Positions 25,179 through 37,730 of a stretch of DNA of 64,000 nt are shown here, piece by piece. The translations under genes and the position numbers were made by a program. The stretch lies in assembly GCF_954871325.1 (NCBI RefSeq), contig NC_088776.1:49308569-49372568 (forward strand), read 5' to 3'. Under the pieces are notes generated by a model. The model saw only the letters and a program-made list of their open reading frames with translations. It made no database searches and had not been told where the DNA came from. Every line of letters begins with the position of its first letter. The stretch's first letter is position 1. Origin of the DNA: Gordionus sp. m RMFG-2023 (Eukaryota; Nematomorpha; Gordioida; Chordodea; Parachordodidae).

Positions 25179-25213
25179 ATAGTAAATTAAAAATAGCATC
25201 TTTTTAAAAATAT

Positions 25214-25252
<39 letters not shown>

Positions 25253-26420
25253 ATTGTTATACTAAATACAACGGTATAGATAATAGGCTATAATATAAGA
25301 TCTATGACTACAATTACATGGATTTATTATAGGTTATATGTAATCATAAATTGAGATTTAATTATTTATATCTATGTTTTAACTCAGTTAATTAGAAATG
25401 GGTGATATGTATATTTTAATAAAATTATGGTTAATAAAATTATTTATTTCATTTTTATTATTTTATATAATATCTATTCCTAATATTTGGGGGGAAATTT
25501 CGGGGGGAGGGCTTCGCTGGCTATTTGGGTGCGAAAACCCTATTTTCAGAATTCTAATTTGCTCTTAAATAATCGCATGTCCTAGAAACTATAAGAAAAG
25601 CTCTTTCCTTTAAGTGGATTGGCATTAATTAGGTTAATATGCTTTTTCATTTCTTTATTAATTTGATCACATGTTCGTTCATTTATTGTCATCATATTTT
25701 GATAATATATACTGTTTAAAATTAGATATGCAATAAAAAAATTTTTTTTAAATCAATATATTTTCGTACGATTTATGTTATAATGTTTTTTTAAAGTACA
25801 AATTACTCGAATTGAATTCAAATTGTAAATTCACTTTTGATTTGTTTTCGTTTTTTAATATGCCCAATATAGAATTGTTTTAAAAAGCACAATTCGGGTC
25901 GATTTTTAAAAACGACCCTATTAAGATTTTAGCCAAAATAATATTATGCAAGCCTGGAGGTTTTGTTAATAGATAGCAGAAAGGTTGAACCTTTCATTTT
26001 ATATAATTTGGTATTCTTTTTTTATGTGAAAAACAATGAGCGGACTGTAAAAGCATTAATTGTTTTGTAAAGAACTAAGAAAAATTTAGAGTTACTTTTT
26101 TAAAAGTTTACAAAAGTGTATAATATGTATTAATATAATGATATAAATTTAAATATAGTTACTAATTAGCAATCGATAATTTTATGGATTGGATTTACAT
26201 TCCTAATTATTAATTTAATACTTGACTGATAAAAAATTGAAAAAAGAGGTTATAAAAAGGTAAAAAAAATAAGGAAAAGAAGATATAAATTTTGTCGAAG
26301 AGAGTTCGATGTGAAAACATTTCAACTTATAAAGTAACGTATACCAATTTATTTGTCACAAAAAAAATAATAAAACGGTTACTAATGGCGTTCACTTTTC
26401 TACATTATTTTATTATATAT
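25179..26420. other. intergenic AT-rich DNA with TA microsatellite
   Basis: A (TA)n run lies at about 25218-25247. A GC-richer patch near 25488-25530 (ggggggaaatttcgggggg) is unassigned. No gene seen. Confidence 0.5.
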
Positions 26421-26986
26421 AGCAATCGCAGTGCAGTATATCAGTAGTATAATATAGTACATACCTATAAAATATAAATATAGGTTGAAAGGTGAAATTT
26501 GTTTAACTTTTTTTTTTGGTTCCAAGAATTAATCATTATTATTAATGGGGGTTTTAAAAAGAGGAGTTACCGTTTATTTTATTATAAAAATAGTTTTATT
26601 TTAAAAAATAAGAAACAATAATTATTATGATACTTTCGCTTCGTTATTCTTATAGAGTTTATTATTTTATATAAGAAGATGAGAAAAATTTTAACATAAA
26701 TTTTGTAAATCAATATTAGTTGATCTAGAAAATAAATTTTATTATTATATTGTATTTATATTCATTTAAAAATAGATACTTTCTGAGATTTTATCAGAAA
26801 AAGAAATTAATTTACTTAGTTTTTCAGGTAAATTAAATAAATTATATAATCAAATGTTGGAGGAAACATTTCGAATGTCTCAATAAAGTAAAATTATTAA
26901 ATATAAAAACAGTAAAAAAATACAATTATAAACGGTAAAAAAAATTTATAAAACTTTCTCAAAAATCTTGAATATTGAAATTGGAA
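26421..26986 (+). promoter_or_regulatory. upstream region of DUF229 gene B, conserved with gene A
   Basis: Counterpart of 9281-9772: shared blocks near 26481 (taggttgaaaggtgaa), 26519 (ggttccaagaattaatcatt) and 26705 (taaatcaatattagttgatc) keep the order and similar spacing seen upstream of gene A. Confidence 0.6.
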
Positions 26987-29900
26987 ATGAAACCGGGAAA
27001 ACATTACCAATACAATAAGCAAATCATTCCTCTTATAGTGGTATGCACAGTGATCAGCGTAATATCGAAAGAAATTTGGCTCTATTTTATGATGGACATT
27101 CAGAGTGACTATAGACTTTCGGTGACCACCAAATCAAGATTGAGAAAAAATGGCGAAAATTTGCAAACTCTAAATTGGTCAAATGCTCTTGAAAAAAACA
27201 AATCCGATGACAAGGTAAAAGATATTTTTAATAAATACCTTTACGACAGAATTTCAAGGAATGGATCAACAGAGAAAGACGTTGAGAAAGAATTCATATC
27301 ATTTGACGAATTCGAAAGCCGAGAAAAGGATTTAGATCTTTTCAAAAAATACGTTAAAAGTATTAGCGAAGACGAGTTCCATTCATCTATGAAATTCAAG
27401 AAATGGGGGCATTGTATACTACCCATTCTGGAACCGTTCCATCCTAGTATAAACTCCAAAATAAGGAAATACCGGGGAAATTTCCAATACCCATGTAAAA
27501 CGATCAAAACTCAATTAGTTCGGTTGGATGATGGAATATTAAGGGTAAAGAAAGTTTAATATTATGCGAATTTCTTTTAAATGTTCCATAAATTGTATAG
27601 TGTTAATTTGCTTTTTTTTAGATTTTTTCTAAATGGTTATAAATCTAATTCTATCTCATGTTATATATTTTAAAACTCATTCTAATTTTTAAAATTTCTT
27701 TATCCACCTTAATTTTTATAGTGCTGTATGTGGCTTTAAAGGAACGCGTTACTTATTACCTTGTGAAAAAAAGAAACGCGTTTCTCGTTATTCAAAGAAT
27801 TGACGCGTTACTTGATACTCAAAAATACTAAATATTATATAAAAATTTCCTTTTTTATTAATTGTTTTCCCCATGGATAATAATTGTAAAATTATACAAA
27901 AATGATTTCATATAAGATAAGATGATTGTAATAATTTTTTATTTACTTATACTGGTTTTCAAAATTTTTATGAGTTAAACAAGAGCGCTTAGTGCTCAAC
28001 ACACGCTCAACTGGCCCAGAGGATGGGGGTTGTATTATATTTAATAAATAAAAATTATTGAGGTATTTAAAATATTTGCATAATGATCTTTATTTTCAAA
28101 AAAACTTATTAGATCATCATCACAAATATCTTCAATCCGATCCTAATTAATTTTTTAAAATCTTTATCAAAATTTAATATGGTATGTGTTGAAATATTTG
28201 AATCAGAACACAATCTACACTTACAAAGTGTAGATCAGACGTATATCAGGGGTGGGGGTGCAAATTTGCCTGTTCTTGTGCATTTTAAGCTAATAAAATT
28301 TCTCCTGCACATTCCCCAAACCCTCTCTTCCAAAAATGCAATATATCACTATAGTGAAGAATTCGAAGGAAAAATTAGTAAAAGTTAATAACTTTTTAAA
28401 ATAACGATTATAATTCAAAATTTTTAGAAAATATAAGTGATAACCCAAAGTTTTATTAAAATATAATATTGCCAAAGGTCTACAATTAGTGGATCCTAAA
28501 GACCTCCAATAAAATTTATAGGAGGAAAACCCTGCCTATGATTGTTTACCCCCTTCCCCCATAGGAAAATCTTAGATAGCCTATGGTGCAAACCTAGTGC
28601 CCTTAACTTTTTTTAATGGAGTAAAAATAATTCATACTGGGGCCAGTGCAGAGTTAAATCATATTCAATTTAAAAAACTAATGAGTATTATTATATTTTT
28701 TATAAAATAAATTATTTAGAGAATATAATTCAAGATACCGTTTGTTCAATATGTTAGATTGACATTCTTAACCAATTCAATAACAAATATAGAATAATGA
28801 AAATAAATTAAAGAACTTTGGCGTTTTATCTGAATAAAAAACTGAGCTTAAATTATTTATAAAAAATATAAAATAAAATATTTTTTAAGAAAAAAATTTA
28901 GAATAATGAGTGCCGCTTTGCGTTAAACTTAAAAAAGAAACGCGTGATTACCTTTTTAAATAAGTAACAAATAGCATTCCTATTCCTCTACGTTAACGCA
29001 CTAATTTTTTATGATTACCAAATTTTCCTCCTATTTTTTTCTGCTTAAAATAATCACATTTGACTGGAACATTATGTATATATTTATCAGGTGATCTAAT
29101 ATTTATTATCATTCATAAAATAGGTAGATTACCAAGCCATAATCAGCAACTCATTATCTTCCGAAGATTTCATTCGATGCTTTTACAGGCCCATTTTACG
29201 AGATGAACATAATAAAGACCCTGATAATCATGTATATCTAGGTAGACCTGTTTTAATAGGCAACAAGGTCATGATAGGGGAGGAAGAAGAATTTCTGTAT
29301 GTCTATTGTAATGATCTTAACGGAGAAATGTTGCACGAAGATATATTATCCCAAATAGTTTACAAACCTATGCCCATAGGAAATATATTGTCCAAGAATA
29401 CTCAATATTTTCCAAAAATTTCTTTTAGGAAAAATTTGCATGGTGCTAAGAATGTAAGTATGAAATTAATGGATGAACCAATTAAACTTGAAACGAAAGA
29501 GCCAACTCCAACTTTGCTTTTGCCCGAGATGAACGTATTGATGTTAGGAATAGATTCTGTTTCCCGGATAAATTATCATCGGCAAATGATAATGACAGAA
29601 GAATTCATCGGGAAAAATTTTGCCTCTGTAGAATTTGAAGTCCACCACAAAGTTGGAGAGAACACTTTACCCAATTTGATAGTCCTATTGATGGGTCAGT
29701 ATTTCGAAAAAATAGCCTGTGGGATTAATCAAGCTAATGAATGCATACCTTCAGAAATTAATATAACATTTGATGAGAGACGAGAGCTTGTGTGGAAATA
29801 TTTCCAACAGAAGGGTTATTATACCCTTTTTGGAGAGGACACAGCCCAACAAGCCCTTTTCAGGAGGTTCAACAGGATGGGTTTTACAAGTGTACCCGTT

Positions 29901-31013
29901 GATTACTATTACAGGCCTATGTCTTTGCATATAAGAAGATGGCAATTAATTAATGACGATAGTTTCTGTGCTTATGGAGATATGGAACCTGTCAACTTGA
30001 TTTTATGGGTTAAAGAGTTCTGCAACAAAATGTACCAGTGGGGAAAACCTTACTTTGCATTCACGTTTACTAATAAGATCACTCACATGGAGACTCCCAA
30101 TCTAGGTTTCTTGGATAGGCCTTATTTGGACTTATTAACTAACTTGTCCAATGGCCAGGTATTAAATAATACAGCTGTTTTCTTGTTCTCAGACCATGGG
30201 AGCAGATTCGATCCCTTCAGGAAGACTTTTCATGGCTCTTTTGAGGAAAGGCTACCAATCCTCAAAATTTTGATGCCACGATGGTTCCCACTAAAATACT
30301 CTCACCTATGGGATATCCTGAAAACAAACGCTCAAATTTTGACATCCCATTTTGATCTCTATAGAACACTGATACATTTATCAAATCCAAGTTTGTATGA
30401 CCAAAAGAATCAAATAACAGAAGGTGGAGGAGGAAAAAAAGAAGAATTTATAGGACAAAGCTTATTCATTCCTTTGAGTGTAGGAAGACGCTGTCAAGAT
30501 GCTGGTATATCTATCCATCATTGTGCTTGTAACATTAACAAGATCTTATCTCCTAAGAATCCTAGGATCAAAAAACTTGGAAGGGCTATTGCCCATTATG
30601 TGAATAAAAAGTTAGTTGGCTACAGTGATTTGTGCATTAAATGGACCTTTAAAAAAGTGCAAGCGGCTAAAATGTCGCTGAAATCTAGTTCCGATCTAGA
30701 CATTACCATAGAAGAAAACCTTATGGGAAATGAAGGAAACATAACGCAGCGGATGTATCCCGTGGAGGTGGAAGCTTTAGATATAGATGAGTTATCATCG
30801 ACGGAAGGTTCGAACTCCGGTACTTATATACTCTCAGTGATATTAAACCCTAACGGGGCCTTGTTTGAAGGTACTCTCTCTATCGATGATGGAGTTATAA
30901 AATTAATTGATGACGTGACTCGAATTAACGTGTATGGTACTCAATCTTGGTGCATAAAAAATTATGATATTCAACCTTATTGCTTCTGCAAATATCCAAA
31001 ACCTAACAAATAA
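26987..31013 (+). CDS. DUF229 (sulfatase-like) membrane protein B, two exons
   Basis: Exons 26987-27544 and 29124-31013 join in phase 0 (donor aagg|gtaaag, acceptor aatag|gtagat), giving 815 aa. The start is the ATG of MKPGKHYQYNKQ; the in-frame TTG at 26975 is not a credible start. Signal anchor at residues about 12-30 (IIPLIVVCTVISVIS). Domain motifs match gene A: LGIDSVSRINYHRQM (Asp330), NKITHM, FLFSDHGSR (Asp about 543) and the Cys-rich C-terminus. Much of exon 2 is near-identical to gene A, while the acidic linker after the transmembrane segment and the region just before the C-terminal block differ most, as expected for linkers. Exon structure and phase are the same in both genes, so they arose by duplication of a spliced gene. 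No break in the frame is seen. Ligand or substrate unknown. Confidence 0.9.
27741..28980. mobile_element. probable DNA transposon relic with ACGCGT ends, in DUF229-B intron
   Basis: The left end (GGAACGCGTTACTTATTACC) and the reverse complement of the right end (GGAATGCTATTTGTTACTTA) share an inverted pattern, and additional aaacgcgt motifs lie just inside each end (near 27771 and 28937). No clear target duplication and no transposase were recognised. Removing it would leave an intron of only about 340 bp. Superfamily uncertain, possibly hAT. Confidence 0.45.
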
Positions 31014-32069
31014 TATCCTCTATCTCCCTTTCTCGCTCACAGGTTCTGATCATTAATAGGTTTTTATGAGTATTTATCATTTTTTATATATTATGCATCG
31101 TTTGGCATAAAATTGCTCAAAAACAAAATAAAAGAATCGCGATTAAAAAAGAAAAACTAATATATATTCCAAAACTTGGTAAATAAAAATTGCAATAATT
31201 CGTTGATACAATTCAATTCATCTATATGTTCTACTACCCTTTCAAATTTATTACAAATTTTTAAAATGTGTTATAATTTTATTAAGGCTACATCTTCTCA
31301 ATCATATCAAAATTTTTATTCGCAGAAAAATAATGAAAACTGTTGTAGTTTTGTTTTATATTTATATATAATGATATATATGAAATGTCAATCAAAAGTG
31401 ATCTTTTGAGGGAGTTGGGTTGTTGTTAAGATCAGATGGTCTTTTGTTCAAGAGTTTATACGTAATATATGTTTATATTATGAGTATGATTGTAAGATTA
31501 ATATAATTAATGGGAATAGAGTTAATTTTTATGATACATATATTTGTTTGTATATTTTAGAGTATGTGTTAGTGTTAGATGTTTAAAAAAAACAATCTTT
31601 TTTTCGAAAAATTGAGAACTCAATAATCATAAATTTTGCCAAAATGCATTTTTTTGGGGATGAATGTTATTTGTAATTTTAGACGACAAAAGAAAAACTC
31701 GTTTAAAAATTATTCGTAATTTGGTGAATTATAAATATAAAAACAAAATTATCGTTTTTTAATAAAACAATAACTTATGCGTTGAGAGTGAAGGGTCGAT
31801 TGACTGTTCTCTTCCCTTCGGATCACCTTTTTCTGAATCTTTAAGGGTAGAGAATGGTAGTTTGCCAACACGGATCAGGGGTAAGTTAATGTACCATGTT
31901 TAAAAAAAGGGTTTGATAAAATTTGATCGTTAACCAAACTGTAAATATAATCAACAAGCTTCTATAGGATTGAAGCGAGAAAACAATTCAGGAGGTATAT
32001 ACCCATATGCTATTCTTTAGCCATTATTTTAAAGGTATTATTGAGATTGGATAAAAACTATTAGGCTGT
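31014..32069. other. 3' flank of DUF229 gene B and intergenic DNA
   Basis: The first 200 bp align with the 3' flank of gene A (shared aattgctcaaaa and tgcaataattcgtt). Beyond about 31250 nothing is recognised; the open frame at 31176-31409 starts inside this flank and is not called. Confidence 0.5.
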
Positions 32070-32077
32070 GTTATAGT

Positions 32078-33929
32078 CAGGCGCGTACGCAGGAATTTGG
32101 TCTGGGGGGGGATAATAAATTTTTTTGAGAAATATTATTGTTTTTTAAAAATATCAAGCATAAATTTATTAGGACTAATAACTATTCCTAATAAACAATT
32201 TTAAATTAATGTGAATTCCCAAAATAGAAATTTGAATTTTTTGAGCCTTTACACAAAAAGTGTCTTAGGAATAATTGTATTTTGTATGTTATATATTTAC
32301 AATGTAAAATCCAATCTTCGTTGGAATTGAGCTAATTTTTCAATTATCTTATCGTTGCTTGTCGTCAAATGCCTATGAATAAAAAATCTAAACCTTTCAA
32401 TCTACTTTCACATGTTGTACTTCTTGGTATGTTTTTCAGAGACCTGCAGGCCCGGCCCCTGGGCCGGACAGTATTTTAATTTTTTTAAATATACCCGGGC
32501 CGGGCCCGAAATTTTTGTAAAAAAACACCTAAGCCGGGCTGTATTTTTAAAACAGCCTATATTTGAAATCGTTATTATTAGCTATAAAAATCAAAAATAA
32601 ATATAATTTATTTTTAAAAATCGGCCGGGCCTGAAAATTTTATTTTAAAAAAAGCCGGGCCGAGCGTGTAAATTAAAAAAAAAAGCCGAGCGGCCTAAAA
32701 AATTTTTTTAAAAAAAGCGTAAAAAATCTTTAAAAAAAATCCGGGCCGTGCCCTGCAAATGGTACTTCTGCAGGCCTCTGTTATTCTTCTTAAAAAAGAG
32801 AGTGTTCTCTCATTGGTTTACTAATGGGAAGAGTTTATAAACCCTTTTAATACATTGGGAATTTAATCTAAAATGTGTTTGAAATAATGCAGAGCATTCA
32901 TAGCATTTTTGGGACTATATCAACTATAGTTAATCTTATAAACATAGTTATTCAGCTAGTAAGGCATCATAAGATACTTTAACATCTTCATAATAAAAAT
33001 CTAACAAATATTTTTTTTTCTATCACCATCTGAAAAAGGTTGGGAAGGCTTTTGTGGAAGTAATATTTGCAGATGTAAGTGCTGCATGATATATTAAAAA
33101 TTCATTTATTTGGGTTATAAATGTATCTGCATCTAAGATATACTCTTCTACTGATCCTATATTAATGTTTTAACGATGAGCCTGCCTTGCTACAAGTCGA
33201 GGGAGACAAATATTAAACACGTATAGCTCTGCTTTTGACTCAACAATAAAATATGAAATTCTTCATCAACATTAACCCTAATTTCCTTGAGTTCTGATAA
33301 AATGCTCTCCGCTATTCTCATCTTCTTAATCAAATCAATGTCATGTTTTTGAAAAGTAATACTTAAAATAGTTGTATAATTAAATAATACATTCTAATGA
33401 GAAATAAAATTTGGAATAAGCATTGAATCCAATAATTTTCTTGCTTCTGAGGATATATTTCTTTCAGGCCATTGTAATATTTCAGTAATAGTAAATAATT
33501 TGCTCTTCTAACTCCTTAATAGCTGTTAGTGCTTGATGGAAGAGGCTCTATCTCGTTGGACTAGGTTGCAATTTCTTTTTCCCTGTTGGACCAGAAGTTT
33601 CAGAAATAATTATTATTTGACTAGAAATTTGAAAATGGTAGATAAATATTACGCCACTAAAAATTTAAAATAATAAATAAATATTACGCCGGAAAACTTG
33701 AAATCGAAATTAATTGATAAAATAACTTATGAATGTGATAACAAATGTAATAATATATATTTAATATGAGATACGAATAAATATTAACAAATGTAATAAT
33801 ATATATTTAATATGAGATACGAATAAATATTAACAAATATAAATTAATATAAACAATAATATTTTTGAAAAATATATCCGGCATCTACATTTTTTGAAAT
33901 CCCCCCCCCCCCTGCTGCGTACGCCAATG
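32078..33929 (-). mobile_element. hAT element with poly-G inverted ends, internally decayed
   Basis: An 1852-bp element flanked by a perfect 8-bp duplication gttatagt (32070-32077 and 33930-33937). The ends are caggcgcgtacgcagg...tctggggggg on the left and ccccccccctgctgcgtacgccaatg on the right, the pattern known for ZMYM1-like hATs with G-rich termini. Minus-strand fragments between about 33620 and 33000 give transposase C-terminal pieces (ALTAIKELEEQI, then IDLIKKMRIAESILSELKEI), all interrupted. A GC-rich MITE (32437-32780) is nested in it. Confidence 0.8.
32437..32780. mobile_element. GC-module MITE, copy 3, nested in a hAT
   Basis: 344 bp with inverted ends cagagacctgcag and ctgcaggcctctg. 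The interior alternates GGGCCGG-type blocks with T/A runs. The flanking octamers (atgttttt, ttattctt) do not match well, so the duplication has decayed or the ends are slightly misplaced. Confidence 0.65.
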
Positions 33930-33937
33930 GTTATAGT

Positions 33938-35167
33938 TCATAATATTTTTAAAACGTACTTCAGTTTAAACCAGTTTATTTAGAATATGAACTAGGGCAC
34001 TTGATTTGGTCTGTTTTAAAAGTGTGTATTAGCTGGTCTTTTTTAAAGAAGACATAACAATCGAATAGTCAACTTTTTTTCAGAGTTTAAAAAAAATTAT
34101 CTTTGCCTTTTGTGAGTGTGTCCTAATTGTTATTAATATATGTTTTCTAAATAGAATGTCAGTAAATAGCATATTTATAAAAAATCAAAATTTTAATTGA
34201 TCTGTTTACAAATAAAAAAGTACAGATATAATATATTTTTTGTAATAAAGTTAATTGTTTTTTTTATGTAAAAGTGTCCACCCACACTGATAGTGTAATG
34301 GTATAGCAAAAACTATCAATTAATCTCAATTGATTAACTTATAAGTATCAACCCTGAGGCTATCAACCTATTAAACTTTACCAATACAACTGGGATTTGG
34401 TATCAAAGGTGGCTATGAAATAGCTTGATAGCTTGATATACCCTAAGGATATATCACTTTACCACAAGCTATCGTCTGCAAACTATAGATTTTAAAAACG
34501 CCTTTGATAATTTAAATTGACATGATTTTTTACTATTTTTTCTGATTACTTTAAATTTATCGAATCTTCTTACGAGTTCATAACTCCACTTACTTTCGGT
34601 CCAAATCCCATTAAATGAGAATATCCATTAAGGTGACTCTTTAGGTTCTCTTTTTTTTATCTAGGCATCCATAATCCAGTTTCTCAAAAAGCACAAATTT
34701 AAATTAAACTTAGAACTTTATGTGGGTCATCATCATTTATTCTTAAAGCCCTCAAATACTTCGAGGACAACTCTCTCTCTCTCTCTTGGGGCTTTCCCTC
34801 ATTAATTTCAAAACTGAGATTTGTTTCTTAAACAGTAGCTGGCTTAGTTGGCTACAAAATTATGCCACACAATAAATAATATAAGGTTCTCTGTTAACTA
34901 ATACCTCAGTGTCAAAGGAACCTTTTTATAAAATATGTAAAAACTTTTTCAACAATGTTTAAACACCTACCCCCATATCAAAGTTTTTTTTTAATTCTTA
35001 AATGTCTCTATACATACCAAAATTATAACATATTTTTAGGCATTCTCTTTTTCTAAAATACATTTTTATTTTACTGATAAATTGCAGTTAAATTTTAAAT
35101 TTTTTAGAAAAAATATTAAATATTAATTAACGGATTTAACTGGGCTCTTTCTCAAGTGCTTATAAAA
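33938..35167. other. intergenic AT-rich DNA
   Basis: No gene supported. A (CT)8 run lies at about 34771-34787. Confidence 0.5.
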
Positions 35168-35232
35168 TAGTGTTCTGTTTAAACGACTCAATATGAGTCG
35201 TTAATCGGCTCAAAACGAGCCGTTAAATACTA
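35168..35232. repeat. 65-bp double palindrome, possible tiny MITE
   Basis: Two adjacent hairpins (CGACTCA-ata-TGAGTCG and CGGCTCA-aaa-CGAGCCG) sit inside an outer inverted repeat running from TAGTGTTCTGTTTAAACG to the complementary CGTTAAATACTA. The ends are compatible with TA target sites. A relative with the same GGCTCAA palindrome is at 44015-44214. Confidence 0.55.
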
Positions 35233-35439
35233 CTTCAAAATCTGGTTAGCCAAATCTTTTCACACATATCATTATCTTCTTTTATCGTCTCTAGATTGAT
35301 GTAATTCAATAAAATCCTGCTTCATATCACCCACTCATCTTTTATTAGATTAAGCAATTAATACATAGCAAGAAAGTAAATACTCCGTATTCATCAGTAA
35401 TTAGTCATAAAAAATTCGAACCCTTTATAGATAACGTTC

Positions 35440-35890
35440 ATGCTGACATATAATCAAATCCCTCTTTAGATTCGATACAACACCTCTAATTTGACGACAG
35501 ACTAGAGGATCATGAATTGGAGGCCCTTCCCAGTCAAAATCTTGGTAATCTCTTACCAGATGAACAATTGAGAGTGGCCATTTGTTTACTACTAAGATAT
35601 GACATTTTTCAACCACATAATGGTATTGATTGCAGCACTTTGGTCACCTCTAAGGGGAGATTGAACTTAAATGTTTATATAATCAAGGCTGACACCAACA
35701 TACCTTAATATATCGAATAATGAGTTGGATCCTAAAAGCAGCTCACATCCCAAATATTCAACCTACCAAGCAGACGGATTGCCGCCTGCAATCTCTTTAG
35801 AGTCTGGCAAATCTTATATTGTGACTTCACTTGTGTCTCCTCTTTCCCGTCGTACAAAATACGAATCCTTTACTAACAGCCAAAACAAGG
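35440..35890 (+). mobile_element. LINE 3' fragment, C-terminal part of reverse transcriptase ORF
   Basis: The plus-strand translation from about 35505 gives LEALPSQNLGNLLPDEQLRV followed by LLRYDIFQPHNGIDCSTLV. This matches the pattern W-x-ALPS-x2-LG-x-L-x3-E-x-R-x-A-x4-RLG-x3-C-x-PH-x-C-x-C found after the RT domain of several non-LTR elements. After a frame break the piece ADGLPPAISLESGKSYIVTS (35773-35830) matches the following RPDGL-x5-W-x2-GK-x4-D segment. Several Cys are lost; it is a decayed fragment with no adjacent RT domain. Confidence 0.5.
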
Positions 35891-36244
35891 AAAATAAAAA
35901 ATATTTAAAATTATCAAACTACATGTGTGCTCGTATTATCAAACGGACATTAATCTTTTTAAAATACAAATTTTTAAAACTTTTATGCTCCAAAATCAAG
36001 ACATTTACTAATAAGTTAAGAGAATTCTGTTTCTAAGGTAAAAAATGCAAATTGATATGCTCAAATATAACTATGACTTTTTTTAGGAATGCAACTAAAA
36101 ATTAGTCTTCCATGATATTTTATCCGCTTATAATAAGATTTTTATATTATTATATTTTTAATTTTTTAAACTTATATATTTTTTTAAGGTAGATATTCCT
36201 TTTTATAATCCAATACAAATTAAGACCCGTTTATAAATAGCACA

Positions 36245-36317
36245 TCTACATCTAGCTCAATTCTATGGATGTCATGTTAATAATCCGAAGGTCTGGGGTT
36301 CAAATCTATATTTACTA
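36245..36317 (+). ncRNA. tRNA-Ile(AAT)-like relic or SINE head
   Basis: The segment tagctcaattctatgg resembles a tRNA D-arm/A box, ttaataa an anticodon loop with AAT, and gaaggtctggggttcaaatc a variable loop plus B box. The anticodon and acceptor stems do not pair, so this is not a working tRNA. It is a tRNA pseudogene or the head of a tRNA-derived SINE. Confidence 0.45.
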
Positions 36318-37722
36318 AAACAAATTCATGTTTTAAAAATCTAATATAAAATTAATGATATTCATGTAACAAGTTAGAGTTACCGGAAATATAATTTTGC
36401 AAAATACAACTAGTTACTTTTGATAAAATGCAAATATTAACTAATAGTTGCATTTTTTTAAATATAAAATACAAAAAAAACTCGTTACTTTCCAAGTTAC
36501 TTTTTAAAATTTGTTAAATATATTTCATTTATTATCTTTTTATGCTGATATTCTCCAAATTAAATAATTTCTCTCTATTATATAGAGCTTCACTTACATC
36601 AATCGCTTCAATTTATTTTTAAAGAAAAATAAGTCCACATTTTTGAGTCAAATAAAAATTTATTTCACTTAAATTTAGATATATATAATTTGTTATATAT
36701 CATTTTTTAGGTGTAGATGCTCTATTGCTCTGGAAAGAGACAAAGACGCTCTACCCTGAATTCCATCCTTAACCTAACTAATATAGGGGAAATTTGCCAT
36801 AAATAACCTGTGTGAAGACTGGCCACCACCTTTTAACTTTTTATCTATTTGACCAATTTCTCTCATAATTAGTCAAAATGTGTATATATGATATGTACCT
36901 TACCTAAGTTCATTTATTGAATAGAGCAATTCAATAAAAAAATATTTCAAATAAACTGTTTTAGTACCTCTTTCTGGAAAAATCACGTTTCACATTTTTT
37001 TGTTTGGTGAAAAAATCACTATTTTAGATTACTGATATTTTATATAAATATTATTCTTAGGCATTTAGCATTATTCACACAAAAAATCAGACTTTAAAAG
37101 CTTTATTTAATAGACATATAAAGGCGCTTAGTAATAATAAAAAGGTGAGTATTGACTGGACATATATTGATTGGCCACAATTCTCACATTCACATATTCA
37201 TATTAAAATGAAAAGCTCTTGCAAAAAAACATTTGGTGCAATAAAATGACGTACAAGCTTAAGAATGTCTAGTAAAATGATAATTAAGATATTAATTTAT
37301 AATATTATTATTAAATAAATGTGGTTATAAATTGAGATTTTAATACTAATTAAATTAGTGTATAATTAATTTTTTATATAACTAAAAAATGTAGAAATAT
37401 TAATATAGGTCTTTTACAAGTATTTCATATGTATTATTTCATATTTATAATAAAATTCTTAAATAATTTATTATGGCCAGTTATTGACTGGCCAGAAAAA
37501 CAACTTTCACATAATCTAATTTAGCTCATAAATTATTATACATAGAGCTTTGACATATTTTATTTTAAAGATTAATATTTAGACTACACATTGATATAAA
37601 ATTTGTTTGGCTAAACAAATTTTTTTAATTTTTTATTTATAATATTCATTCAGATTTAAGAAAAAATATTTTATTTAAATTGAAAGGATAAAAAAGGGGA
37701 TTATTAATTAATCACAATATTA
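36318..37722. other. intergenic AT-rich DNA
   Basis: No gene or transposon end recognised. Confidence 0.5.
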
Positions 37723-37730
37723 GGTTTCTG

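Noticed and set aside
34285-34365. A-box-like tgatagtgtaatggtatagc, possible tRNA
   Set aside because: No convincing B box or paired arms downstream.
35425-35616. 63-codon minus-strand open frame
   Set aside because: Shadow of the plus-strand LINE C-terminal fragment.
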